Below, in pieces: positions 43,141 to 51,179 of a stretch of 64,000 bases of DNA. The notes under the pieces were generated by a model. It worked only from the letters and a program-made list of their open reading frames with translations. It was not told the DNA's origin and did not search any database. The translations under genes were made by a program, and so were the position numbers. Every line of letters begins with the position of its first letter. Position 1 is the stretch's first letter. This DNA comes from Sphingobium sp052327305 (GTDB lineage Bacteria; Pseudomonadota; Alphaproteobacteria; Sphingomonadales; Sphingomonadaceae): the NCBI RefSeq assembly GCF_052327305.1, contig NZ_CP182486.1, positions 1,922,001-1,986,000 on the forward strand, written 5' to 3'.

Positions 43141-44430
43141 TCAGTCGAGCGGAATGGGCCGCTGCTCGACGACGGAGAGGTCGTAACCGTCGAGTGCGAC
43201 GAGATTATAGTTGCTGTTGGTGAGCAGGATCATGTCGTGCACGCCCAGTTCGGAGAGGATCTGCGCGCCCGTGCCATAATTGCGCAGCTCGTCGGTCATG
43301 CCGCCTGGCCCGCCCGGCGTCTCGCGCTCCGCCATTTGTCGGGCGAAGCGATCCGTATCCGGCCGGATGAGCACGACGACGATGCCGGCTCCCGCCTCGG
43401 CGATCATCTCCATGGCGCGGCCGAGCAGGCCCGCGCGCGAACCTTCCTCGCCGAACACATCCGAGAAGATCGAGATCTGGTGCATGCGGACAAGCACCGG
43501 ACTGTCTGGGGAGATTTGGCCCTTGATAAGGGCGATCTGCTCGGTTCGCGAGGCGTGGTTGAAGAAGGTGATGGCGCGCCACTCGCCGCCCCACCGGCTG
43601 GTGAAGGTCGCCTCGGCCCGCCGCTCGATCATGTGGTCGTTGCGGCGGCGATAGGCGATGAGGTCGCGAATCGTGCCGATCTTGAGCTTGTGGCGCTGCG
43701 CGAAGAGCATGAGATCGTCGAGCCGCGCCATCTCGCCGTCGTCCTTCATGATCTCGCAGATCACGCCGGCGGGCGTGAGGCCCGCGAGCCGGGCGACATC
43801 CACGGCGGCCTCGGTGTGGCCGGCGCGGACCAGCACGCCGCCGTCCTGCGCGACCAGCGGGAAGACATGGCCCGGCGTGACGATATGCTCGCGGCCTTTT
43901 GCGGCGTCGATGGCCACGGAGATGGTGCGCGCCCGGTCGGCAGCGCTGATCCCGGTGGTGACGCCGTCGCGCGCTTCGATCGAGATGGTGAATGCCGTCT
44001 CGTGGCGCGTGCCGTTGTTGCGGCTCATCAGATCGAGGCCGAGTTGCTCGACCCGCGTTCTGGAGAGCGCGAGACAAATGAGCCCACGCCCGTGCGTCGC
44101 CATGAAGTTGATTGCGTCGGGCGTAGCCATCTGCGCGGGGATGACGAGATCGCCTTCGTTCTCGCGGTCCTCGTCATCCACCAGGATGAACATGCGGCCA
44201 TTGCGCGCTTCGTTTATGATTTCCTCGGCGGAGGCGAGCGCGGTGCCATGCGCGCGGGCATGGAGATAGTCCTGCAGCTTGCCCAGCGTCTCGACCGTGG
44301 GGTTCCAGTCCGCTTCGTCGAGACGGCGGAGACTGTTGGCATGGAGGCCCGCCGCACGGGCAAGCCCGGAGCGAGACATGGTGCCTTCGCGCACCAATGT
44401 GCGGGCCTGCGAGATGACTTCGATGTCCAT
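43141..44430 (-). CDS. ribB: HTH - DHBP synthase - degenerate GTP cyclohydrolase II fusion (RibBX type)
   Basis: 429 residues in three parts. Residues 4-56 form an XRE-like helix-turn-helix (MSRSGLARAAGLHANSLRR, then NPTVETLGKLQDYL). Residues 66-265 are a complete dihydroxybutanone phosphate synthase with DDEDRENEGD (85-94), RHETAF, TPGHVFPL and GHTEAAVD. The last part (about 285-429) is like GTP cyclohydrolase II, but the three zinc cysteines of that enzyme are replaced by Ser320, Ser331 and Ala333, so it should not open GTP; this is the known RibBX situation. No Shine-Dalgarno precedes the ATG, and an 18-bp palindrome lies 13 bp upstream. A working GTP cyclohydrolase II must be encoded elsewhere. 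Confidence 0.93.
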   Translation of the reverse strand: MDIEVISQARTLVREGTMSRSGLARAAGLHANSLRRLDEADWNPTVETLGKLQDYLHARAHGTALASAEEIINEARNGRMFILVDDEDRENEGDLVIPAQMATPDAINFMATHGRGLICLALSRTRVEQLGLDLMSRNNGTRHETAFTISIEARDGVTTGISAADRARTISVAIDAAKGREHIVTPGHVFPLVAQDGGVLVRAGHTEAAVDVARLAGLTPAGVICEIMKDDGEMARLDDLMLFAQRHKLKIGTIRDLIAYRRRNDHMIERRAEATFTSRWGGEWRAITFFNHASRTEQIALIKGQISPDSPVLVRMHQISIFSDVFGEEGSRAGLLGRAMEMIAEAGAGIVVVLIRPDTDRFARQMAERETPGGPGGMTDELRNYGTGAQILSELGVHDMILLTNSNYNLVALDGYDLSVVEQRPIPLD

Positions 44431-44442
44431 GACGGTGTTGGT

Positions 44443-44460
44443 ATCACATTAAAATGTGAT
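44443..44460. promoter_or_regulatory. Perfect inverted repeat directly before ribBX
   Basis: ATCACATT-AA-AATGTGAT, 18 bp, in the 39-bp gap between ribE and ribBX and 13 bp before the ribBX ATG. On the coding strand its centre contains TTTAAT, which could be a -10 box. Size and symmetry fit the operator of an XRE-type helix-turn-helix dimer. Confidence 0.7.
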
Positions 44461-44469
44461 CGACCAAGA

Positions 44470-45087
44470 TTATTTGGCTACTGTCGTCCCAAGCAGCGAT
44501 TGCATCCGCCCCAGATAGCGCGCCAATACGTCGATCTCGAGATTGACGGCGCTTCCCGCCGCCAGACTGCCCAGCGTCGTCACCTGCGCGGTGTGAGGGA
44601 TCATGTTGAAACCGAAGACGGTGCCGCGTTCATCGTCCGTCACGGCGTTCACTGTCAGGGAAACGCCATTCACGGCGATCGATCCCTTGGGCGCCACATA
44701 AGCCGCGATTGCCGGTGGCACCGCAATATCTACCCGGTGCGAATCGCCTTCCTGCCGGACGCGCAGCACAGTCCCCACGCCATCGACATGGCCAGTGACG
44801 ATGTGACCGCCCAGCTCGTCCCCCACCTTGAGCGCGCGCTCCAGATTGAGCCGCTGCCCTTCCGCCCACAGACCCGGAGCGCTCCGCGCCACCGTCTCGG
44901 CGGAGAGGTCCACGGCAAACCAGTCCGGTCCCTTCTCCACCACAGTGAGGCAAACGCCCGAGCAGGCAATGGAGGCGCCGATGGCGACCCCGTCCATCTC
45001 GTAGGCGCAGCCGATGACGAGGCGCAGGTCGCCGCGCTGCTCGGCTGTCTGGATGGTTCCGATGTCGGTGACGATGCCAGTGAACAT
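44470..45087 (-). CDS. ribE: Riboflavin synthase, alpha subunit
   Basis: 205 residues. It dismutates two lumazines to riboflavin. The start MFTGIVTDIG and two tandem lumazine-binding repeats (about 1-95 and 96-195) are visible; the first has SIACSGVCLTV and the second SIAVNGVSLTVN. ATG 45087 is the family start. It lies 58 bp after ribD and 39 bp before ribBX on the same strand. Confidence 0.96.
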   Translation of the reverse strand: MFTGIVTDIGTIQTAEQRGDLRLVIGCAYEMDGVAIGASIACSGVCLTVVEKGPDWFAVDLSAETVARSAPGLWAEGQRLNLERALKVGDELGGHIVTGHVDGVGTVLRVRQEGDSHRVDIAVPPAIAAYVAPKGSIAVNGVSLTVNAVTDDERGTVFGFNMIPHTAQVTTLGSLAAGSAVNLEIDVLARYLGRMQSLLGTTVAK

Positions 45088-45145
45088 GGGTGTGCGGTCC
45101 AATGATCTTCGCTTGCCCCAAGCGGGCAGGGTTGGTTGCGATGCT

Positions 45146-46132
45146 CTATGCCGCCCGCATCCGCTCGTAAACCTCCAGCCGGTCGGGGCCGAATATGCGG
45201 CTGTCCTCCAGTCGCCAGCGGCCATGCGCCTCGGAAAGGCTAGCGAGGCCAATGTCGCCCAGCCCCGGCTTCCCGGTCCCGATCAGGATCGGCGCGCGGT
45301 AGAGCAGCAGGCGGTCGACAAGGTCGGCGGCAAGGAAAGCCGCTGCCGTCTTCGCCCCGCCTTCGACGAGCAGATGGTCGCCGGGCAGGGTCATAGTCCC
45401 GATCTCCTCCGGCGCCGCAATGCGCGACCAGCCGTCCGGGACGTTACGACTGTCCGAACTCAGTAGAACCGGCGTCGGGCTGTGCGACTCGAGACCGGGC
45501 AGGCGGACGTCCAGTCGCGGCGCATCCGCTTTCAGCGTGCCCCGGCCCACGAGAATCAGCTCGTGGTTCGCGCGCTCGACATGCGCGTGCGCGCGTGCCG
45601 CAGGGCCAGTGATCCAGCGGCTGGTGCCATCCGCCAGTGCGATGCAGCCGTCGAGCGACGTGGCGAGCTTGAGCGTCACGAAAGGGCGACTCCGGCCCTG
45701 CCGCGCGAGAAAGCCCGCCATAGCCCGCTTCGCTTCGCGCTCCATCAGTCTGGATTGTACGGTGATTCCCGCTTCGCGCAGTCGGGCGATGCCTGCGCCG
45801 TTCGTGCGCGGATCAGGGTCTTGCAGGGCGATCACGACGCGCGCGATCCCGGCGTCGATCAGCAGATCAGTGCAGCATGGCCCGCGTGGCGAGACATGGG
45901 CGCAGGGCTCCAGGCTGACATAAGCGGTCGCGCCGCGTGCCGCGTCGCCTGCCTGCGCGAGTGCTATTGCCTCGGCATGAGGGCGCCCGCCCGGCGACGT
46001 GACCCCACGCCCGAGCACGCGGCCGTCGTCATTAACGATGATGCAGCCGACATTCGGGCTGGGGCAGGTTCGCCCATAGGATCGGTAAGACAGGCGAATC
46101 GCGGCCGCCAGCCACGCCTCGTCGCTTGCCAA
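45146..46132 (-). CDS. ribD: Bifunctional pyrimidine deaminase / reductase
   Basis: 328 residues. The N-terminal deaminase has the zinc site HAEAIAL and EPCAHVSPRGPCC; the C-terminal reductase has KLATSLDG and DHLLVEGGAKTAAAFL. The start is inferred to be a TTG at 46132, one base after the stop of the upstream gene and about nine bases after a GGAG. A longer frame reaches back to 46324, but that portion is only the shadow of the upstream gene. Second gene of the riboflavin operon. Confidence 0.94.
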   Translation of the reverse strand: MASDEAWLAAAIRLSYRSYGRTCPSPNVGCIIVNDDGRVLGRGVTSPGGRPHAEAIALAQAGDAARGATAYVSLEPCAHVSPRGPCCTDLLIDAGIARVVIALQDPDPRTNGAGIARLREAGITVQSRLMEREAKRAMAGFLARQGRSRPFVTLKLATSLDGCIALADGTSRWITGPAARAHAHVERANHELILVGRGTLKADAPRLDVRLPGLESHSPTPVLLSSDSRNVPDGWSRIAAPEEIGTMTLPGDHLLVEGGAKTAAAFLAADLVDRLLLYRAPILIGTGKPGLGDIGLASLSEAHGRWRLEDSRIFGPDRLEVYERMRAA

Positions 46133-46133
46133 G

Positions 46134-46580
46134 TCAGCGGGCTCCGGGCTTCTGGTTTTCGCGGGCTTCCGCCGTGGCAAGGCGCTGGTCGAGCTGCTTG
46201 TTGATCGCCGCGATGATGGCCTGCCTGCGCTCGCGGTTGCGTGCCTCGTCCTTGCGCCAGTCGATGCCGAAGGTGTCGGCGACGGACTGGAACTCCTTCT
46301 GCTTGCTTGCCAGCGCCGCCTCATAATTGGCGAGGTCCAGTTTCTGCTGGCGGATAACGTCGCTGTCCTTGCGGTCGGCCATCCAGCTCTCGACGTAGAT
46401 GATTTCCTTCTTCTTCTCGATGTGAGGAGTGGAGTCCACGTAGAAGGCCCAGATCCAGAAGCCGGTCAGCGCGCAGGAGAGGCCGAGGATCGGCCATTTA
46501 TGCGGACGATCCCCGCGAAACATGTCGAGGAGATCGGCAAAGGCGTTCTTCGGTGAAACGGGGCGGGGCAATATGGCCAT
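46134..46580 (-). CDS. Hypothetical membrane-anchored protein leading the rib operon
   Basis: 148 residues. One membrane helix (WPILGLSCALTGFWIWAFYV, about 29-48) is followed by an almost entirely charged helical, probably coiled-coil tail with many Lys, Glu and Gln (KQKLDLANYEAALASKQKEFQ). The short N-terminus would be cytoplasmic and the tail periplasmic. No family is recognised. Its stop is one base from the ribD TTG start, so ribD translation depends on it. Confidence 0.8.
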   Translation of the reverse strand: MAILPRPVSPKNAFADLLDMFRGDRPHKWPILGLSCALTGFWIWAFYVDSTPHIEKKKEIIYVESWMADRKDSDVIRQQKLDLANYEAALASKQKEFQSVADTFGIDWRKDEARNRERRQAIIAAINKQLDQRLATAEARENQKPGAR

Positions 46581-46666
46581 GGCGCCTAGATAGGCTGAGT
46601 TGGGGATTCGTGCAAAGGCTGCGGGCGAGGCGACCCAAAGGACCGTCCGCGCCCGCCCCCATGCGT

Positions 46667-47344
46667 TCAGTTCTGCATGCGGAACTGAACGGTCAGCTCT
46701 TTCTCGGTCGCGATGGCGACGCCGTCACGAGTCGCGGGCCGGAAGCGCCATTTGGAGAGCGCCTGCCGTTCGGTCGGGGCGCAGAAGGCGGGATCGCTGC
46801 TCCGCACGGCGGAGGCGCTGGTCACGCGGCCCCGCATATCGATGGTGACGCGCACCGTGCAGCTTCCTTCCTCGCCCAGCCGCAGCTTGGCCGGTGGATA
46901 GGCGGGCTGGAAGGCGTCCGCATAGCGCGGATCGGCGCTGGCGCTGGTCAGCACGGGTTGCCGAGCGGGCGGCGGGACGGTTTCAAAATAGGGAATATAG
47001 GGCGGCGGAGGATCGACGCTCGTGGTCTCGCCACCGATTCGTGGCCCCTCACTGCCGAGAACGGAGTCGATTACGGTCGGTCGCTGATCCAGCGGTTTGG
47101 ACTTGGCATGCGTGGCAATCACTTTCGGCTCGATACGAGGTTTCTCGACCGGCCTTGGCGCGGGCGGCATTGGCACGTTCGTCACGATGAGCCGCGTGAT
47201 TCTCTCCACCGGGATCAGTTCTGGCGGAAGCGCGATGACGATCGCGGCGACGCCGACATGCACGGCGATCGCGGCGCCAAGTGCGCCCGGCGAGATGGAA
47301 CGGCGGCTGGAAAAACGGGATGGAGCAAGCGCAAGATCGGTCAT
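46667..47344 (-). CDS. tonB: TonB family energy-transducing protein
   Basis: 225 residues. An N-terminal anchor helix (about 20-42), a proline-rich periplasmic spacer (PPAPRPVEKPRIEPK and SVDPPPPYIPYF) and a C-terminal TonB domain (about 145-225) with AYPPAKLRLGEEGSCTVRVTIDMRGRV and ALSKWRFRPATRDGV. Two cysteines in that domain may form a disulfide. TonB couples the proton-motive force to outer-membrane receptors such as the one at 14879. No exbBD genes are nearby. A GGAGGG ribosome site precedes the ATG. Confidence 0.93.
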   Translation of the reverse strand: MTDLALAPSRFSSRRSISPGALGAAIAVHVGVAAIVIALPPELIPVERITRLIVTNVPMPPAPRPVEKPRIEPKVIATHAKSKPLDQRPTVIDSVLGSEGPRIGGETTSVDPPPPYIPYFETVPPPARQPVLTSASADPRYADAFQPAYPPAKLRLGEEGSCTVRVTIDMRGRVTSASAVRSSDPAFCAPTERQALSKWRFRPATRDGVAIATEKELTVQFRMQN

Positions 47345-47390
47345 GGCATTCCCTCCTTGTGCCGGCCGTCTTTGATCCTGCCGGCTAAAG

Positions 47391-47408
47391 GTAAAGTTAC
47401 AACATTAC
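47391..47408. promoter_or_regulatory. Fur-family (possibly Zur) palindrome before tonB
   Basis: GTAA-A-GTT-AC-AAC-A-TTAC, 18 bp with 16 symmetric positions, 46 bp upstream of tonB and in the gap to the divergent MFS gene. The GTTnnAAC core inside GTAA/TTAC arms resembles operators of Zur and related Fur-family repressors. The assignment to a metal is inference. Confidence 0.45.
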
Positions 47409-47523
47409 ATGCGATCGGCAAAGAGCTTTCTATGGGTGGCCATGCCTGCTGTCCTTGCGGGCTGGGGCTGGCATTTGCTCCTTGGTCGTTGCATAGGCCC
47501 CTTCCACGGCGAAAGGACATGGG

Positions 47524-48795
47524 ATGACGACCGAGACGGCCCCATTGGCCGGACACGGCGAATTTCGGATGCATGACGGCGAGTTCGTGGCCCTGATGGC
47601 CGCGATCATGGCGCTGAATGCCCTCGCGATCGATTCGATGCTGCCTGCCTTCCCGGCGATCGCCGCGAGTTTCGCGATCGCCGACCATAACCAGATGCAG
47701 TATCTCGTTTCTGCCTACCTGCTGGCCAACGCCATCGGGTCGCTCGTCGCGGGACCTCTGTCGGACAGGTTCGGCCGCCGACCGATTCTGCTCGGCAGCA
47801 TCGTCTGTTGCGCGCTCTTCGGCCTCGCGAGCGCGATTGCGCCCAGCTACGAGGCGCTGCTGGGCATGCGGGTGCTTCATGGCCTCTGCGCCTCGAGCCT
47901 GGGCGTGCTCTGCGTTTCGGTAATTCGTGATCGCTACAGTGGCGACCGCATGGCCAAGCTGGTGAGCATGGTCTTCATCGTCTTCATGGCGGTGCCCATC
48001 ATCGCGCCTTCCGTTGGCACAGTCGTGCTTGCCGTGGCCGGCTGGCGGGAGATTTTTCACGTGCTCGCCGTCGCCGCCACGCTTGTCGGCATCTGGGGGT
48101 GGCTGCGCCTGCCCGAGACGCTGCACGCGCAGGACAGGCAGCCGATCGCCCCGCGCGCGATCGTTGCGAACTGGCGCAAGGTCGTGACCGATCGGCTCGG
48201 TGCGGGCTATATGATCGGCGCGGGTGTGATGACTGGCGGCATGTTCGGCTTCGTGATGAGCGCCCAGCAGATCTTTGCCGAGGCGTTCGATGCGACGCGT
48301 ATTTTCCCTATCGCCTTCGCCTGCGTGGCGAGCACCATGGCCCTCGCCAACTTCTCGAACAGCCGTATCGTCATGCGGTTCGGCGCACGGCGGGTGTCGC
48401 ATTGCGCGCTCATCCTGTTCATTCTGCTCGGCCTGGCCCAGCTCGGCGCGGCTCGTCTCCATCCCGAGCCGCTGCTACTCTTCCTCGTTCTTGTTGCGCT
48501 CAACATGGGGATGATCGGCTTTACCGGCGCGAACTTCGGGTCGATCGCCATGGAGCCGTTCGGTCACATTGCGGGCTCGGCTTCCAGCTTTCAGACGTTC
48601 ACGCGCATGACGCTGGGCAGTTGCATCGGCGCATTCACCGGGCAGCGCTTCGACGGCACGACCGGCCCGCTTGCTCAGGGTTTTCTCGCCTGCGGGCTTA
48701 TTGCGCTGGGCTTTATCTTGTGGGCGGAGCGCGGCCGGCTCTTCACCCGCCCCAATCGCGCCGCCCTGCGTCCCAAGGATATGCCTCCCCGCTGA
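47524..48795 (+). CDS. Bcr/CflA family multidrug MFS transporter
   Basis: 423 residues with 12 hydrophobic helices. The family start AIDSMLPAFPAIAASF, the motif A PLSDRFGRRPILLGS and the motif C-like FIVFMAVPIIAPSVGTVVL are present. Members export drugs such as bicyclomycin or chloramphenicol; the natural substrate is unknown. It is divergent from tonB and ends 4 bp before the converging amino-acid permease. Confidence 0.93.
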   Translation: MTTETAPLAGHGEFRMHDGEFVALMAAIMALNALAIDSMLPAFPAIAASFAIADHNQMQYLVSAYLLANAIGSLVAGPLSDRFGRRPILLGSIVCCALFGLASAIAPSYEALLGMRVLHGLCASSLGVLCVSVIRDRYSGDRMAKLVSMVFIVFMAVPIIAPSVGTVVLAVAGWREIFHVLAVAATLVGIWGWLRLPETLHAQDRQPIAPRAIVANWRKVVTDRLGAGYMIGAGVMTGGMFGFVMSAQQIFAEAFDATRIFPIAFACVASTMALANFSNSRIVMRFGARRVSHCALILFILLGLAQLGAARLHPEPLLLFLVLVALNMGMIGFTGANFGSIAMEPFGHIAGSASSFQTFTRMTLGSCIGAFTGQRFDGTTGPLAQGFLACGLIALGFILWAERGRLFTRPNRAALRPKDMPPR

Positions 48796-48799
48796 CGGA

Positions 48800-50338
48800 T
48801 CAGTCGATCGGCGGCACCGGCTGCGGCGGGGCGTCGGCATCCTCCTCGTGCACGTCGACAATGCCGCGACCGACATGGCTGCGCGAGCGGCTGTAGGCGA
48901 AATAGACCGCCAGGCCGATGACGGCCCAGATCAGGAAGAGGATGATGCTCTTATGGTCGAGGCTGACGAACAGATAGATGCACCCCGCGATGGCGATCGG
49001 CGCGGTGAGGAAGATGCCGGGCGTGCGGAACGGGCGCTTGCGTGTGGGATCGGTCCGGCGCAGCACCATCACCGCGATCGAGACCGCCGCGAAGGCGAAC
49101 AGCGTGCCGCTGTTGGAGATGTTGGCGAGCTGGCCGACCGGGAAGAAGGCGGCGAACAGCGCCACGAATACGCCGGTGATGATGGTGATGACGTGCGGCG
49201 TGTTGAACTTGGGGTGGATCTTCGAGAAGGCGGCGGGCAGCAGGCCGTCGCGGCTCATCACGAAGAAGATGCGGGTCTGGCCGAACATCATCATCAGGAT
49301 GACGGAGGGGAGTGCCAGACCGGCCGCGAGGCCGAGCAGATTGCCGATCTGCGGCCAGCCGATCTCACGCAGGGTGAAGGCAAGCGCCTCCTTGGAACAC
49401 ACCACGTCCTTGAAGCCTTCGGCCGCGCGCGCGGCGCACTGCAGGGCGAGGTCGCGGCTGCCCGGCTCCAGCACCGCGCCGGCGGCGTCGCGCACCGGCT
49501 GGGTGGAGAGGCCCGGCGCACCGATCACGCCGGCGGCGACGAGCAGGTAGAAGATCGTGCAGATGGCAAGGCTGCCGATGAGGCCGATCGGCATGTTGCG
49601 CTGGGGGTTCTTGGTCTCTTCCGCGGCCGTGGAGACGGCGTCGAAGCCGACATAGGCGAAGAAGATCGAGGCGGCGGCCATCGAGATGCCCATGAAGCCG
49701 GTCGGCGCGAAGGGCGAGAACTGCTCGGCATTCATCGCGGGAAGGGCGAGCACGACGAACAATGTGAGCGCGGTGATCTTGATCGCCACGAGTATGGCGT
49801 TGACGCTCGCGCTTTCGCGCGTGCCGATGACGAGCAGCCAGGTGACGAGGCCAGCGATGAACATGGCCGGCAGGTTGATGAGGCCGCCATCGAGCGGCCC
49901 CAGCACCAGCGTGTCGGGTATGTCGATGTGGAAGGCATGCTCGATAAGCCCCACGACATAGCCTGACCAGCCGACCGAGACCGCACCTGCCGCCACGGCA
50001 TATTCGAGGATCAGTGCCCAGCCGACCATCCAGGCGATCAGCTCGCCCATCACCGCGTAGCTGTAGGTATAGGCGGAGCCGGAGACCGGCACCATCGCGG
50101 CCATCTCGGCATAGCATAATGCGGCAACCGCGCAGACGAACCCGGCGATGACGAAGCTGATCATCATGCCCGGCCCGGCCTTCTGCGCGGCCTCGGCGGT
50201 CAGCACGAAGATGCCGGTGCCGATGACGGCGCCGATGCCGAGCATGGTGAGCTGGAAGGCTCCGAGCGATCTGTGGAGGGATTTCTTCTCGGCAGTGGCG
50301 AGAATGGCGTCGAGTGGCTTGATGCGCCCGAAGATCAT
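48800..50338 (-). CDS. APC superfamily amino acid permease (CAT-like)
   Basis: 512 residues, 12 or more helices. The first helix has GIGAVIGTGIFVLTAEAA, the substrate-binding motif of APC permeases, followed by GPGMMISFVIAGFVCAVAALCYAEMA. The FAYVGFDAVSTAAEETKNPQRNMPIG segment is the consensus amphipathic region. It resembles cationic amino-acid transporters with an added loop of about 45 residues near residue 285 that contains two cysteines. Confidence 0.93.
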   Translation of the reverse strand: MIFGRIKPLDAILATAEKKSLHRSLGAFQLTMLGIGAVIGTGIFVLTAEAAQKAGPGMMISFVIAGFVCAVAALCYAEMAAMVPVSGSAYTYSYAVMGELIAWMVGWALILEYAVAAGAVSVGWSGYVVGLIEHAFHIDIPDTLVLGPLDGGLINLPAMFIAGLVTWLLVIGTRESASVNAILVAIKITALTLFVVLALPAMNAEQFSPFAPTGFMGISMAAASIFFAYVGFDAVSTAAEETKNPQRNMPIGLIGSLAICTIFYLLVAAGVIGAPGLSTQPVRDAAGAVLEPGSRDLALQCAARAAEGFKDVVCSKEALAFTLREIGWPQIGNLLGLAAGLALPSVILMMMFGQTRIFFVMSRDGLLPAAFSKIHPKFNTPHVITIITGVFVALFAAFFPVGQLANISNSGTLFAFAAVSIAVMVLRRTDPTRKRPFRTPGIFLTAPIAIAGCIYLFVSLDHKSIILFLIWAVIGLAVYFAYSRSRSHVGRGIVDVHEEDADAPPQPVPPID

Positions 50339-50428
50339 GCAGTGATGTCTTTCAATTGTCGCGGCGGAGCTTGCTGCCCCGCGCGTCCCCTTGTCATGGG
50401 GATGGGAGACTAGCCCCTAAATCGTTCC

Positions 50429-50445
50429 GCGCAAGAAGCTTGCGC
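50429..50445. terminator. Hairpin after the hisF-hisE-HIT unit
   Basis: GCGCAAG and CTTGCGC pair perfectly around AAG, 18 bp beyond the HIT gene stop on the minus strand. No strong T-run follows; it may end the unit or serve as mRNA 3' protection. Confidence 0.45.
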
Positions 50446-50462
50446 CGCCCGGCACTTTCCTG

Positions 50463-50840
50463 TCAGCCCGCCAGCATCGGGCCGAGCGGCCGGCCGGCGA
50501 AGATATGGACATGGAGGTGCGGCACTTCCTGATGGCCATGGCCGCCGATATTGGCGAGCAGCCGGTAGCCCGGCTCGACGAGCCCCGCGGCCCGCGCAAC
50601 ATGGCCCACGGCGCGGACGAAGCCGGCGATCTCCGCGTCGCCTGCCTTGGCGGCGAAGTCGTCCCAGCTCACATAGGCGCCCTTGGGGATCACCAGGATA
50701 TGCGTGGGCGCCTGCGGCGCGATGTCGTGGAAGGCGAGGGCGAAGTCGTCCTCATAGACGGTCCGGCTGGGGATCTCGCCGCGCAGGATCTTCGCGAAGA
50801 CGTTGCTGTCGTCATAGGGCTGGGTCGCGTCGATCGGCAT
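50463..50840 (-). CDS. HIT family nucleotide hydrolase
   Basis: 125 residues. The histidine triad HLHVHIF near the C-terminus is complete, preceded by the FAKILRGEIPSRTVYEDD start typical of HINT/YcfF-like proteins. Members hydrolyse AMP-linked substrates such as AMP-lysine or adenosine phosphoramidates. The ATG at 50840 shares a base with the hisE stop (TGATG), an arrangement also common elsewhere in Alphaproteobacteria. Confidence 0.94.
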   Translation of the reverse strand: MPIDATQPYDDSNVFAKILRGEIPSRTVYEDDFALAFHDIAPQAPTHILVIPKGAYVSWDDFAAKAGDAEIAGFVRAVGHVARAAGLVEPGYRLLANIGGHGHQEVPHLHVHIFAGRPLGPMLAG

Positions 50841-51175
50841 CAGTCCTGCTCCTTTGGCCGGCGGGCCTTTTCTTCCAGTCCGGAAAGTCCCTCCCGCCGG
50901 TCCAGTTCCGCGCACACATCCTCAAGCGAGAGATCGCAGTCGGCGAGCAGCACCATAAGGTGGAAGAGGAGGTCGGCGGCTTCCTTGGTCAGTTCCTTCC
51001 GATCATCGCACATCGCCGCAATGACGGTTTCCACCGCTTCCTCGCCCAGCTTTTGCGCGATCTTGGGCCGGCCCTTCGCGAAGAGGCTGGCCACATAGGA
51101 TGTCGCGGGGTCGGCGCCGCGGCGGGCGCGGATCGTGGCTTCCAGGCGGGTGAGGCTCTCCATGGCGTTCGTCAT
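50840..51175 (-). CDS. hisE: Phosphoribosyl-ATP pyrophosphohydrolase
   Basis: 111 residues. HisE removes pyrophosphate from PR-ATP, the second step of histidine synthesis. The MazG-like pattern LFAKGRPKIAQKLGEEAVETVIAAM and KEAADLLFHLMVLLA is clear. Start ATG 51175 lies 4 bp after hisF; a second ATG at 51163 is possible. hisI is not fused here. Confidence 0.94.
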   Translation of the reverse strand: MTNAMESLTRLEATIRARRGADPATSYVASLFAKGRPKIAQKLGEEAVETVIAAMCDDRKELTKEAADLLFHLMVLLADCDLSLEDVCAELDRREGLSGLEEKARRPKEQD

Positions 51176-51179
51176 CGCC

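Noticed and set aside
42692..46666. FMN riboswitch in the riboflavin operon
   Set aside because: Gaps between the genes are 26-58 bp and the lead region before the first gene is about 86 bp; none shows the conserved multi-helix core.
48671..49966. Plus-strand open frame of 431 codons opposite the amino-acid permease
   Set aside because: Highly charged, low-complexity reverse of membrane helices; the permease is certain.
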